The notes: generated by a model not told the origin, from the letters alone. A stretch of DNA of 46,856 nt from an uncultured Planctomycetia bacterium (GCA_938003765.1 CALKYE010000030.1:1-46856); one strand, 5' to 3'; positions 8,514 through 17,535 are shown, numbered from the stretch's first letter. Translations and numbers: made by a program.

Positions 8514-8785
8514 TCACCGCGAGCGTGAACCACCGACTCGGCATCGAAGGCGCGCGCCAGCGTTTGCTCGAGCTGTTCGAGCGCAAGCAGATCGAGTGCG
8601 CTTGGGAGGCCGACGGCCTCGTTGGCGTCGTTCAAAAGGCGCTGCCGCTCGTAGGCGTCGCCAAGGCGCGCGTGACCGTGCGCGAAGAGAGTGTCGACGT
8701 CGAGCTGCTGCAGGCGCCGGCCTTCCCTTCGCCCGCGACGATCCAGCGCGCGATGGTCGACGAGCTCTCGCGCGTGTTGGCCTGA
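8510..8785 (+). CDS. Small conserved protein, possibly of the PHA-granule-region (PF09650-like) type
   Basis: A 91-residue cytoplasmic protein starting at an ATGA overlap with dapF. Features seen are an N-terminal HRLGIEGARQRLLELF, a central CAWEADGLVG, alternating beta strands (ARVTVREESVDVELL) and a C-terminal helix (IQRAMVDELSRVLA). This order resembles the small 'putative polyhydroxyalkanoic acid system protein' family, which has H-LG-EAR at the start and W-G in the middle. I cannot confirm the match. No PHA synthase is in the window, so any link with granules is speculative. The open frame, the overlap and the protein-like composition support that it is a real gene. Confidence 0.7.
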   Translation: MITASVNHRLGIEGARQRLLELFERKQIECAWEADGLVGVVQKALPLVGVAKARVTVREESVDVELLQAPAFPSPATIQRAMVDELSRVLA

Positions 8786-8808
8786 GCGGAGACGCGCTCG
8801 CGACTCCC

Positions 8809-10449
8809 GTGGCTTATCTGGCGCAGATCCTGGCCGCCGCCGCGGTGCTCGTCGCCTACGACTTCGAGCTGCGCCTCGACGTTCGATCGCCGCTCGGCGC
8901 CGCGGCGCTGTTGATCGTTCCGTACCTGTTGATGGCCTCCGAACGCCGGCTCGTGCTGCGCGGCGCGTTTCGCTCCGCCGGCGCGATCCACACGCTGCTC
9001 TCGTGGTGGGGGCCCGCGGCGTTCCTGATCGCGACCTGCGGACTGGGCTGGCCAGAGCTCGTGCAGCTCTGGACCGGCGCGGAGAACATCCTGACCGGCT
9101 GGCCCGACGGAGCGTTCGCGCTCACGCTCGCGCCGTTCCTCGCCTACTCGGTCGTCGCCATCGACGCGACCGCGCGCGTGAACGAGGTGCGCGGCGCCGA
9201 GATCGCGCGGTCGCGCCGCTTCCAGCTTCGACTGCTGCTCGCCGCGCTCGCGCCGTTCGCGCTGTTCCTCGGAGTCACCGGGCTCATCGGCCTGAGCGAC
9301 CGCGCGCGCGCCAACGTCGAGCACGTCGCGCTGTGGAGCGCTGTGATGACGCTCTCGCTCGGCGCACTGGCGATGCTCACGTTGCCCGCGCTGCTCCGCC
9401 GCACCTGGGACACGGTCGCGCTGCCGCCGGGCCGCGCGCGCCAGACGCTCGAGGAGTTCGCGCGCCACGTCGGCTTCCGCTTCCGCGAACTGCTCGTGTG
9501 GCGCACGGGGCATCAGATGGCCAACGCCGCCGTGGTCGGCGTGGGCCCCGGACAGCGAGTCGTGGTGTTCTCCGACCTGCTGCTGGCGCAGTTGCCGCTG
9601 CGCGAGCTGGTCGCCGTGATGGCCCACGAGATCGGACACGCCGCGCGCCACCACGTGCTCACGTTCATCGCCTGGTCCGCGGCGCTGTTCCTCGGCCTCG
9701 AGCTCGCGCTGCGACTCGCGCCCGAGGCCAGCGAGACGACGCTCGCACTCGCTGCGCTCGTCTCCGTCGCGGCCTGGTGGCTGGGCTTCGGCTGGCTCTC
9801 GCGCCGCTCGGAGCTCGAGGCCGACCTGTACGCGATGGAGAGCACCGGCGACGTTCAAGCCATGGTGAGCGCGCTCGAGATCGTCGGCGGTCCGCACGCG
9901 CGCTCGAAGGACTCGTGGAGGCACTTCAGCACCGCTCGCCGCATCGACTTCCTCGAACGCGCCGCGCAGGACGACTCCGTCGGGCGTCGGCTCACGCGAC
10001 AGATGCGCTGGTGGTCGAGGATCGGTGTCACGGCGGCGCTCAGCGTCGCCGTCGCGCACGGCTGGACGCTCTTCGACGGCTTGCCCGACGAGCGTGTGCG
10101 CGTGGAACTCGCGCTGGGCGAGTACGAGCGGGCCGACGAGCTCGCGACGCGCGACGGGCGGGTGCTCGACAGCACGCGTCAACTGGCGCAGATCGGCCTG
10201 ATGCTCGGCGACGGCGAGCGCACGCGGGCCGGACTCGAGAGCGCAGCGTTGCGCGCGCTCGAACGCGGCGACGCGCGCCGCTGCGCGGAGTTGCTCGAGC
10301 TGCTCTCGCTGCGCGGAGAGAGTCGTGCGGACGAGTTGCTCGCGGCGCTTCAGTCGACGCGTCTCGAGGACGCGCTCGGCGAGCTTCGCGCCACTGCGCC
10401 ACAGTGGGCCGACGCGCTCGAGGCCGCGCTCAAAACTGGAAGTAGATGA
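8809..10449 (+). CDS. Membrane-bound M48 family zinc metallopeptidase
   Basis: A 546-residue integral membrane protein. Several hydrophobic segments fill residues 1-200, then comes the peptidase domain with H273-E-I-G-H277 (in MAHEIGHAARHH) and the distal metal ligand in ELEADLYAME, the usual EXXAD-type motif of M48. Two more membrane helices follow HEXXH. After the peptidase domain the last 100 or so residues are soluble, alpha-helical and leucine/alanine-rich, like a TPR-type tail. M48 peptidases such as HtpX and Ste24 act in membrane protein quality control or CAAX processing; which applies is not clear. The GTG at 8809 is preceded by GGAGA. The last 20 bases overlap the convergent MBOAT gene. 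Confidence 0.85.
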   Translation: MAYLAQILAAAAVLVAYDFELRLDVRSPLGAAALLIVPYLLMASERRLVLRGAFRSAGAIHTLLSWWGPAAFLIATCGLGWPELVQLWTGAENILTGWPDGAFALTLAPFLAYSVVAIDATARVNEVRGAEIARSRRFQLRLLLAALAPFALFLGVTGLIGLSDRARANVEHVALWSAVMTLSLGALAMLTLPALLRRTWDTVALPPGRARQTLEEFARHVGFRFRELLVWRTGHQMANAAVVGVGPGQRVVVFSDLLLAQLPLRELVAVMAHEIGHAARHHVLTFIAWSAALFLGLELALRLAPEASETTLALAALVSVAAWWLGFGWLSRRSELEADLYAMESTGDVQAMVSALEIVGGPHARSKDSWRHFSTARRIDFLERAAQDDSVGRRLTRQMRWWSRIGVTAALSVAVAHGWTLFDGLPDERVRVELALGEYERADELATRDGRVLDSTRQLAQIGLMLGDGERTRAGLESAALRALERGDARRCAELLELLSLRGESRADELLAALQSTRLEDALGELRATAPQWADALEAALKTGSR

Positions 10450-11809
10450 AGGGCTGCACGGCCCCGTTGGAGAAGGCGAACGCGAGCGCGAACGCGGCGC
10501 CGTAGAGCGCTGCATAGGCGTTGAGCGAGCGGCCCTCGAGCCAGCGACCGACCGCGCGAGTCGCGCCCAACGCGTGCGCGCTCGCCAAAGCCGCAAAGGT
10601 CGCGATCGGCGTCCAGCCCCAGGAGAGCTCGCCGGGACTCTCGAAGGCGACGAACGAGCGGACGCTGGTCCAGGCGCTGTCGAGCGACGTCGCGCGGAAG
10701 AAGATCCACGCCAGGCACACCCACCAGAAGGTCAGCGCCATGCCGAGCGCTGCGGGCATGCGCTTGCCTGCGTTCTCCCACACCCGGTGGACGACGAGAG
10801 CGAGACCGTGCAAGCCGCCCCAGATCACGAAGTTCCAACCCGCGCCGTGCCACAGCCCGCCGAGCAGCATCGTCAGCAGCAGATTGCGACGCGCGACCCA
10901 GCTCGAGCCGCGGCTGCCGCCCAGGGGGATGTAGAGGTAGTCGCGCAGCCAGCTCGAGAGCGAGATGTGCCAGCGTCGCCAGAAGTCGCGGATGCTCGTC
11001 GCGAAGTAGGGGAAGTCGAAGTTGAGGCGCAGCTCGTAGCCCAGCAGTCCGGCGACGGCGATGGCCATGTCCGAGTAGCCCGAGAAGTCGCAGTAGATCT
11101 GCGCCGCGTAGAACAACGTCGCGGTCCACGCGCCGAGCGCGCTGTGCAGCGCAGGCTCGGCGAAGTACGGGTCGACGAGCTGAACGACGTTGTCGCTGAC
11201 GCACGCCTTCTTGACGAAGCCCACGAGGAACAAGGTCAGGCACGCGCGCACTCGGACGTCGCGCCACAGTCGTGCCGTGTCGAGCTGCGGAAGGAAGTCG
11301 ACCGCGCGCACGATCGGACCGGCGACGAGCTGCGGGAAGAAGCTGACGAACAGCGCGAAGTCGTCCAGGCGCTTCACCGGAGCGAGTTCGCCGCGGTAGA
11401 CGTCGATCGTGTAGCTGAGCGTCTGGAAGGTGTAGAAGCTGATGCCGACGGGAAGGATCAGACCCAGCGTGCTCGCGCTGGTCTCGAACCCCAGCCAGCG
11501 CGACAGCTCGACGCCCGACTCGATGAAGAAGTCGAGGTACTTGAACAGCGCCAGCGAACCCAGGTTGCCGATCAGGCTGGCGAGCAGCCAGGCGCGCGGT
11601 CGCGGGCTCGCGCGCATGCGCAGGGCGACGACGTAGTCGAGCAGCGTCGAGCCGGCGATCAGACCGAGGAAGCGCCAGTCCCAGGCCCCGTAGAACACGT
11701 AACTGCACGCGAGCAGCCAGCGCTTGCGCGCTGCGTTCGAGCGCAGAGCCCAATGCACGCCGAAGGCCAGCGCGAAGAAGGCGAAGAAGCGCAGCTCGGT
11801 GAAGATCAC
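10430..11809 (-). CDS. MBOAT family O-acyltransferase (AlgI/DltB-like)
   Basis: A 459-residue polytopic membrane protein. It carries the MBOAT signatures: LPVGISFYTFQTLSY, FFPQLVAGPI, RDFWRRWHISLSSWLRDY and LLGGLWHGAGWNF with the catalytic histidine H321. AlgI-type enzymes pass acyl groups (acetyl in alginate and cellulose modification) across the membrane to an exported polymer with the help of a periplasmic SGNH-type protein. The GTG start at 11807-11809 overlaps the stop of just such a gene by GTGA, so the two are coupled. An upstream in-frame start would give an Arg/Ala-rich leader that is not protein-like. The acceptor polymer is not identified; no polysaccharide synthase is in the window. 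Confidence 0.92.
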   Translation of the reverse strand: MIFTELRFFAFFALAFGVHWALRSNAARKRWLLACSYVFYGAWDWRFLGLIAGSTLLDYVVALRMRASPRPRAWLLASLIGNLGSLALFKYLDFFIESGVELSRWLGFETSASTLGLILPVGISFYTFQTLSYTIDVYRGELAPVKRLDDFALFVSFFPQLVAGPIVRAVDFLPQLDTARLWRDVRVRACLTLFLVGFVKKACVSDNVVQLVDPYFAEPALHSALGAWTATLFYAAQIYCDFSGYSDMAIAVAGLLGYELRLNFDFPYFATSIRDFWRRWHISLSSWLRDYLYIPLGGSRGSSWVARRNLLLTMLLGGLWHGAGWNFVIWGGLHGLALVVHRVWENAGKRMPAALGMALTFWWVCLAWIFFRATSLDSAWTSVRSFVAFESPGELSWGWTPIATFAALASAHALGATRAVGRWLEGRSLNAYAALYGAAFALAFAFSNGAVQPFIYFQF

Positions 11810-12876
11810 TTCGAGTCGCCTTCTCGCGCGCGGACGAAGGCCGAGAAGTCGTCGGCGAGCGTGCGCGTGAACAGCGCGGCGCCGTCGTCGTTCAAGTGGC
11901 GCGCGTCGAAGCGGTTCTCGTGCGCGAACAGCTCGGGGTGGAGCTCGGGATCGTCGTAGCGCAGGAGCGTTTCCAGCTCTCCCGCCTCCGCGATCTTGAC
12001 CAGGTCCCACTGCCACGAGAGCGCAGGCTGGATCACGAACACCGGTGTCGCTCCGAGCTCGCGCACGAGCGTCTGGATGCGCTCGACCAGCTCCGAGAAC
12101 TGCGCCGGCGCCGGCCCTGGCGGCGGTCGCTGCTCGCGGTAGCGCTGGACCAAGGTCTCGTAGTCGGCGCGGCCGCGCTCGAACCGGCGCCGACGCTTGG
12201 CGAGCGTCTCCTGTTCGTCGAACAGCGCGGTGTGGCCGTCGCCGCGCGCGCCCAGCGTGTCGGCGGTGAAATTCGGATCGACACTGCGGCCTAGCGCCGC
12301 ATTCACCCAGCGGGCCGTGCGGCCGACGTTGAGCGCGTTGTAGGCGCAGGCGCGCCAGTGATCGAGCAGGATGGCGTTGCGTCGCGCGCCGCCGAAGCCC
12401 GATTCGAGCAGGTGGCGCGTCACCAGCCAGGTCGTCGTCGGGTCGTGCCAGATGATGCCGGACTGCGCCAGCACGTTGCGCGTGTCGTGGATCTGCTCGA
12501 AGTCCTCGGGATCGATGAACACGTAGCGCAGCTTGGCCGGCCGCAGCTCGCGCATGCGCTCGAGCAGGTAGATCATCTCGGTCACGCGCGCGCCGGGCAC
12601 GCCGAGGTTGAACGAGCGCAGGGTCAGGCCGTGCTCGGCGACGCGCGCGTCGAACAGCTCCGGCACGAAGCCCCGCATCGTGCGGCTCGACCCGAGGAAC
12701 ACCGCCGAGTAGTCATCGGCGCTGCTCGCGTAGTGGTCGAGCTTGACGTCCATGCGCTCGAGCCCGGAACCGTGCGGTGCGCCGCCGCGCACGAGCAGGA
12801 TCACGGCGACGAAGGCCGCGACACACCACAGCCAGGCCGTCGCGACGGCGCCGACGCGGGCTCGGGGCTCGCTCAT
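11806..12876 (-). CDS. Membrane-anchored SGNH-hydrolase-like protein, MBOAT partner
   Basis: A 356-residue protein with one N-terminal transmembrane helix (residues about 11-30) and an extracytoplasmic domain. LGSSRTMRGF (61-70) holds the likely nucleophile serine of block I. FNLGVPGARVTEM fits block II, where the glycine of SGNH enzymes lies. D324-A-R-H327-L-N near the C-terminus matches the catalytic Asp and His. The context, coupled by GTGA to an AlgI-like acyltransferase, suggests it transfers or accepts the acyl group delivered through MBOAT, as AlgJ/AlgX or DltD do. The ATG at 12874-12876 directly precedes the membrane helix; longer in-frame starts give an arginine-rich, unlikely leader. 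Confidence 0.8.
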   Translation of the reverse strand: MSEPRARVGAVATAWLWCVAAFVAVILLVRGGAPHGSGLERMDVKLDHYASSADDYSAVFLGSSRTMRGFVPELFDARVAEHGLTLRSFNLGVPGARVTEMIYLLERMRELRPAKLRYVFIDPEDFEQIHDTRNVLAQSGIIWHDPTTTWLVTRHLLESGFGGARRNAILLDHWRACAYNALNVGRTARWVNAALGRSVDPNFTADTLGARGDGHTALFDEQETLAKRRRRFERGRADYETLVQRYREQRPPPGPAPAQFSELVERIQTLVRELGATPVFVIQPALSWQWDLVKIAEAGELETLLRYDDPELHPELFAHENRFDARHLNDDGAALFTRTLADDFSAFVRAREGDSK

Positions 12877-12890
12877 CGCTCGCCGCGCGG

Positions 12891-13373
12891 CTAGTAGCCC
12901 AGTCCGTTCTTGCGCAGGTGGATCGCCGGCTCGCCTTCGCGACGCTGCGCGCCGGCGCTCACCTCGCCGAAGACGATCACGTGATCGCCGCCCTCGTACT
13001 CGCCGCGCAGTTCGCACTCCACCCAGGCGAGGGCCTCGGCCGGAAGCGGCATCCCGCCCGGGCCGTGCTCGAGCGACAGGCCGTCGAACGGACCTGCGCC
13101 GGGCTCGTACTTGCGGAAGAAGCGGCCCATCACGCCCTCACTCGACTTGTCGAGGATCGAGACCGCGAAGCGTCGGCTGGCGCGCAGCGCAGCGAGCGGA
13201 CCGCGCTCTTTGCCGACCGCGACGGACAGCAGCGGAGGCTGCAGACCCACCTGCATGACGAACGAGCCGACGAAGCCCACCGGGCGGCCTCCGTCGAGCG
13301 TCGTGACGATGTAGAGGCCTGTGGGCAGGCGTCCGAGGGCTTGTCCGATGGGTGTGGCAGGTGCGGCAGGCAT
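12891..13373 (-). CDS. Flavin reductase-like, FMN-binding protein
   Basis: A 160-residue split-barrel flavoprotein. The opening GQALGRLPTGLYIVTT, followed by VGFVGSFVMQVGLQPPLLSVAVG, is the standard start of the flavin reductase/FMN-binding family in which FMN is held by the barrel. AVSILDKSS and the late HVIVFGEV strand also fit. Such proteins use NAD(P)H to reduce free flavin for a partner monooxygenase, or bind FMN as prosthetic group; no partner oxygenase is seen here. It is the first gene of a three-gene minus-strand unit, 14 bases before the SGNH-like gene, though a functional tie to acylation is not obvious. Confidence 0.88.
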   Translation of the reverse strand: MPAAPATPIGQALGRLPTGLYIVTTLDGGRPVGFVGSFVMQVGLQPPLLSVAVGKERGPLAALRASRRFAVSILDKSSEGVMGRFFRKYEPGAGPFDGLSLEHGPGGMPLPAEALAWVECELRGEYEGGDHVIVFGEVSAGAQRREGEPAIHLRKNGLGY

Positions 13374-13509
13374 GGTCGTGCGACGAGGGGGCCTCCGACC
13401 AGCATAGTGGCTGCACCGCGCTTGTCGCGGCGATCGCGCTTACGCGGCGCGTCCGACGGCAGGCGGCGCGCGCCTGTTGCGTCGGACGTCCAGTGAGTAC
13501 GAGTCTGTT

Positions 13510-13569
13510 CAGCCCGCGCTCCGTGTCACGCGCCGTGCGAGTCGGCGAACGAGTCGGGGGAGCGGGCTG
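13510..13569 (-). terminator. Possible terminator hairpin after the small gene at 13588
   Basis: CAGCCCGC at 13510-13517 is the reverse complement of GCGGGCTG at 13562-13569, giving an 8-bp stem with a long, partly self-complementary loop. It lies just past the stop of the minus-strand gene ending at 13588. The tail is not T-rich, so this is a weak call. Confidence 0.3.
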
Positions 13570-13587
13570 AGGTCGCAGCGGCGCTCG

Positions 13588-14034
13588 TCAGACCAACGAG
13601 CCGTTGGCCAGCGCGGCGACGAAGGCCGGGTACTGCTGGCCCAACTGGTCGAGCATGCGCTCGGTGAAGCGCACGTAGTCGCGAAGCGCGGCAAGGCACT
13701 TGTCGCGGTCGACGCGCGGGTCGGCGAGCGCCATGTCCAGAACGTGCGGGCACTCTTGGCGCTGCATCGTGCGCGCCGCGTCGATCTGCTCGCGGGTGCA
13801 GACGCCGAGTTCGACGGCAAGGTCGCCGAACAGCATCGTCGGCCGCATCGCCTGCTCGCCGAGGACACGCGCGATGTCCTTGAGGGACAGTCCGCACGTC
13901 TCTCGAAGGAACAAGCCCAGCGGCTTCCAGTTCTTTCGGGCGGTCTGTCGGAACTCGTCGGCTACCTCCTGCGAGCATGCGCCCGTATGCACGAGGAAGT
14001 GAGCGAGAGTGTGATTGGCGTGCATCTGTTCCAT
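13588..14034 (-). CDS. Unknown protein next to the chemosensory cluster
   Basis: A 148-residue cytoplasmic, mostly alpha-helical protein. I do not recognise a named family. The middle (LFGDLAVELGVCTREQIDAARTM) resembles the helical segment found in N-terminal domains of type II secretion/pilus ATPases and in many cyclic-di-GMP-binding MshEN-like modules (pattern GE-L-ELG-S-EQL-AL). A similar unit may come first (LAHFLVHTGACSQEVADEFRQT), so the protein could be two such repeats followed by a helical tail. It is divergent from cheA and shares a 473-base upstream region with it, so a role in the same signalling output is possible. The ATG at 14032-14034 is the only plausible start. Confidence 0.7.
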   Translation of the reverse strand: MEQMHANHTLAHFLVHTGACSQEVADEFRQTARKNWKPLGLFLRETCGLSLKDIARVLGEQAMRPTMLFGDLAVELGVCTREQIDAARTMQRQECPHVLDMALADPRVDRDKCLAALRDYVRFTERMLDQLGQQYPAFVAALANGSLV

Positions 14035-14507
14035 GGCGAGGTGGGAAGCGTCGTCCGTGTTGATAGGGCTTTTGAGCGGTGACAGATTCCGGATGAACTC
14101 ACGTCGTCAAGAACCAGATGCGCGCTTGAGTTCGCGCGCGATTCCGAAACGAGGAACGGTCCTCGGCCCCTCGAAGTCGGGGCGATGACGACTTGGGAGT
14201 TCCTAGGGCGCATCCATCCGACGGGCTGTCTTTCCGTCACTGAACAGTGCTCGAGCGCGTGGAGGTCAGGCCGAGATCGACGCGAGCCAGTTCTGAGACT
14301 CGCCACGCGCGTGTGCTCGAACGCGTGAGGCGATTGAGCTGACGAGCGCTCACGCCGCGCGGTCCCAGAACGCGGAATCGGCGCAAGTGCGTAGGCCGCA
14401 CTCAAGCGCAAGCGCGCGGTCAGTCGATCTCGACCGCGCCCCAAAAGCTCGCGCGCGCCGCCCGGCCCATACCCCCCGGACGTCCGCGAGCGCTCCCCGT
14501 TCATCCG
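14035..14507. promoter_or_regulatory. Divergent intergenic region upstream of cheA
   Basis: 473 bases lie between the divergent starts of the small unknown gene and cheA. No open frame here looks like a gene, and no RNA gene is recognisable. It should contain promoters for both directions. I could not pick out a convincing -35/-10 pair or a sigma-28 or sigma-54 site. Somewhat AT-richer patches occur near 14055-14075 and 14225-14245. Confidence 0.4.
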
Positions 14508-16901
14508 ATGCCCACTCAAAACAACGCGCAGTCCGCTCTCGAGAACTTGGCGAGCATGTGGCTGTCTGCGCAGTCCGACGTCATCGCACACGTCGGAGAG
14601 CTCGCCTCGCGCTGCACCGAGCTGATCGAGCTTCGTCGCGGCGTCTCGGGGGGCGACGCCGAGTCCCTCGACTCCGTCATCGAAGCTCTGCAGGGGCTGC
14701 TGCTTTCTCCCAACGAAGCCGCTTCGCGCGGCCGACTCAGCACCGAGCTCGAACTCCTCTTCCCCGAGTTCGCGTCCCCAGCGCCGCGCGGCGAAGGCGA
14801 CATGCCGCCGCTCGACCCGGCCGCCGTCCAGATCTTCCTCGACGACCGCCTCGACTCGCTCGACGAGCTCGATGACTTCGCTCTCGAGTACGAACACTCC
14901 GGCAACGCCGAAGCGCTCGCCGGGATCAAGCGCCTCCTGCATTCGATCAAGGGCGACTCGAGCTTGCTCGGTCTGAACGACGTGGCCGAGCACTGCCATC
15001 AGGCGGAGGACCGACTCGCCACGGCCAACCAGGGCGCGACGGCGGAGCTGATCGCGACCACCGTGCGCTACCTGCGCGCGCGCCTCGAAGCCATCCGCGA
15101 CACCGGGGACACCAAGCCTCCGCCCTCGCTCGTTCGCCCCGCCTTCGAGACCAAGACGAGCGCGCCCGCCGTCGTGAGCGCACGCAAGCCGACGCCCGTC
15201 GTCGAAGCGCCGGCGCCGGACGACCTCTCGGAGGTCGATGCCGATCTCGCCCAGGAGTTCCTCGCCGAAGCGCGCGAGCACCTCGAGGCGGTCGACGCGC
15301 ATCTGCTCAACCTCGAGAGCGGCGCCGACGGCTCCAAGGACGAGTCGCTCAACGCGGTGTTCCGCGCGTTCCACACCATCAAGGGCATGAGCGGGTTCCT
15401 CAACCTGACCTTCGTGATGCGAGCCGCGCACGAAGCGGAGGCCCTGCTCGACCAACTGCGCAGCAAGGCCATCCCGCTCTCCGTCCCGGTGATGGAGGCC
15501 ACGTTCAAGTCGGCCGACTTGCTCAAGGCGTGCCTGAACAGCTTCGAGCAAGCGCTCGGTTCACGCGGGCTGCTGTACGCGCCGCCTCAGTACGTGGCGG
15601 TGCTCACTGCGGTGCTGGAAGCGCCGACGCGCAGCGCTGACGCGCCTCCCGCGTCCTCCGATGCGCCGCCTCATCCGCGCGCCGAAGCCGAAGAGCACGA
15701 CGACGGCGGCCACAAGAACACCGGCGCAGCGACGTCCGTCAAGGTCGACTCGGCTCGACTCGATTCGCTGATCGACCTGATCGGCGAGCTGGTCATCGCG
15801 CAGTCGATGGTCAGCCAATCGCCGGAGCTGGAGCTCGCCGGCAAGGCGCGCCTGCCGGGCATGCTCGGCCAGCTCGAGAAGATCACGCGCGAGCTGCAGC
15901 AGATCTCGATGTCGCTGCGCATGGTCCCGATCCGCGCGACGTTCCGCCGCATGGCGCGCCTGGCGCGCGACGTCTCGAAGAAGCTCGGCAAGAGCATCGA
16001 CTTCGTGATGCGCGGCGAGGACACCGAACTCGACAAGTCGGTGGTCGACACGATCGGCGATCCGCTGATCCACATGATCCGCAACGCCATCGACCACGGC
16101 ATCGAGCGCGATCCGGCTCAGCGCGAGAAGGCCGGCAAGCCTCGCGCGGGGCGTGTGGAGCTCAGCGCGTTCCACGAAGGCGGCTGCATCCACATCGTCC
16201 TGACCGACGACGGACGCGGCCTGGATCGCGAGGCGATCCTCGCCAAGGCGCAGAGCCGCGGAATCCTCGAGGGCGACGGCTCGCACCTGAGCGACGCCGA
16301 GGTCTTCGACTTCATCTTCGCGCCGGGCTTCTCGACGGCGGCGGAAGTCACGGACGTCTCGGGTCGCGGCGTCGGTCTGGACGTCGTTCGCCGCAACGTC
16401 GAAGCGCTGCGCGGCCGCGTCGAGATCGAATCGCGCCGCGGTCACGGCACCACCTTCCGCATCCGGCTGCCGCTCACGCTGGCGATCATCGACGGGATGG
16501 TCGTGCGCTCCGGCGACGACCGCTACGTCGTCCCGACGCTCTCGATCTTGCGCATGTTCCGCCCGCGACACGACGACATCGCGAGCGTGCTCGAGCGCGG
16601 ACAGTTGCTGCGCGTGGGCAACTCGTACGTGCCGCTGCGCAAGCTCGCCGATCTGCTCGGGCGTGGCGACAAACCGATCGAAGTCGAGGAGACCTCCGCC
16701 GTCGTGGTGGAGAGCTCGGCGGGCAACTTCGCGTTCCTCGTCGACGAGCTGATTGGACAGCACCAGATCGTGATCAAGCCGCTCGGCGCCACGGTCCGAC
16801 AAGTGAAAGGCCTCTCTGGTGGCGCCGTGATGCCCGACGGAACCGTCGGACTGATCTTGGATGTCGCCGGTCTCGCTGAACTCGCAACCCTACCCAACTG
16901 A
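14508..16901 (+). CDS. cheA: Chemotaxis histidine kinase CheA with two Hpt domains
   Basis: A 797-residue hybrid-free CheA. It has two phosphotransfer (Hpt) domains: the first has H145 in LLHSIKGDSS, the second H289 in FHTIKGMSG. A P2 CheY-docking domain is not apparent; Pro/Ala-rich linkers take its place. The dimerisation domain starts near SVKVDSARLDSLIDLIGELV (about residue 410). The ATPase domain shows the N box (HMIRNAIDHGIE), G1 (DDGRGLD), G2 (GRGVGLDVV) and GHGTTF. A CheW-like P5 domain closes the protein. A leading helical segment (1-100) precedes the first Hpt. It opens the che cluster and phosphorylates CheY and CheB in response to the PAS receptor encoded two genes later. Double Hpt CheA proteins are known but less common. 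Confidence 0.95.
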   Translation: MPTQNNAQSALENLASMWLSAQSDVIAHVGELASRCTELIELRRGVSGGDAESLDSVIEALQGLLLSPNEAASRGRLSTELELLFPEFASPAPRGEGDMPPLDPAAVQIFLDDRLDSLDELDDFALEYEHSGNAEALAGIKRLLHSIKGDSSLLGLNDVAEHCHQAEDRLATANQGATAELIATTVRYLRARLEAIRDTGDTKPPPSLVRPAFETKTSAPAVVSARKPTPVVEAPAPDDLSEVDADLAQEFLAEAREHLEAVDAHLLNLESGADGSKDESLNAVFRAFHTIKGMSGFLNLTFVMRAAHEAEALLDQLRSKAIPLSVPVMEATFKSADLLKACLNSFEQALGSRGLLYAPPQYVAVLTAVLEAPTRSADAPPASSDAPPHPRAEAEEHDDGGHKNTGAATSVKVDSARLDSLIDLIGELVIAQSMVSQSPELELAGKARLPGMLGQLEKITRELQQISMSLRMVPIRATFRRMARLARDVSKKLGKSIDFVMRGEDTELDKSVVDTIGDPLIHMIRNAIDHGIERDPAQREKAGKPRAGRVELSAFHEGGCIHIVLTDDGRGLDREAILAKAQSRGILEGDGSHLSDAEVFDFIFAPGFSTAAEVTDVSGRGVGLDVVRRNVEALRGRVEIESRRGHGTTFRIRLPLTLAIIDGMVVRSGDDRYVVPTLSILRMFRPRHDDIASVLERGQLLRVGNSYVPLRKLADLLGRGDKPIEVEETSAVVVESSAGNFAFLVDELIGQHQIVIKPLGATVRQVKGLSGGAVMPDGTVGLILDVAGLAELATLPN

Positions 16902-16939
16902 ACCGAATCGACGCACCCGACCGCCACCAATCAAGTCCT

Positions 16940-17431
16940 ATGACCACCCTCGAAACTCCCGCCTCAGCGGCCGGTGCGGAACTCGCAGGTAAGTACCTGA
17001 CGTTCCGTCTTGGCGCCGAGGAATACGGCATCCAGATCCTGCGGGTCCGAGAGATCATCGGACTCATGGAGGTGACGCCGGTGCCCCGTGCGCCCGCGCA
17101 CCTGACCGGCGTCATCAACCTGCGCGGCCGGATCATCCCCATCGTCGACTTGCGCACGAAGTTCGGCATGGCCGCCTTCGAGCCCGGCGCCGAGAGCTGC
17201 ATCATCGTCCTCGACGTCACGGTCGACGACGCGATCCACCACATGGGCATTCTCGTGGACGGCGTCTGCGAAGTGCTCGACATCAAGGGCAATGAGCTTG
17301 CCCCGCCGCCGCCGCTCGGCCGCGGCATCGATGCGCGTTATCTGCTCGCCATCGCCAAGTCCAAGGGCGGCGTGAAGCTGCTCCTGAACGTCGAGTTCGC
17401 GCTCGACGTCACCGACATCCGAGTCGCGTAG
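16940..17431 (+). CDS. cheW: Chemotaxis coupling protein CheW
   Basis: A 163-residue single-domain CheW that links CheA to the receptor. The typical strands are visible: KYLTFRLGAEEYGIQILRVREIIG, then VINLRGRIIPIVDLR with the conserved NLRG-IPIVDLR core, and a C-terminal MGILVDGVCEVLDI. It follows cheA by 38 bases and precedes the receptor gene by 104 bases. The first 15 residues are a flexible, poorly conserved lead. Confidence 0.95.
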   Translation: MTTLETPASAAGAELAGKYLTFRLGAEEYGIQILRVREIIGLMEVTPVPRAPAHLTGVINLRGRIIPIVDLRTKFGMAAFEPGAESCIIVLDVTVDDAIHHMGILVDGVCEVLDIKGNELAPPPPLGRGIDARYLLAIAKSKGGVKLLLNVEFALDVTDIRVA

Positions 17432-17535
17432 CTCCTCGACCTCTCGAGTCCCCGTCTTCACCCGCACGACGCGACGTGCGCACCGCACGCCGCACTCCCC
17501 GATCACACACCGAACCCACGCATCCCGCCCTACCC

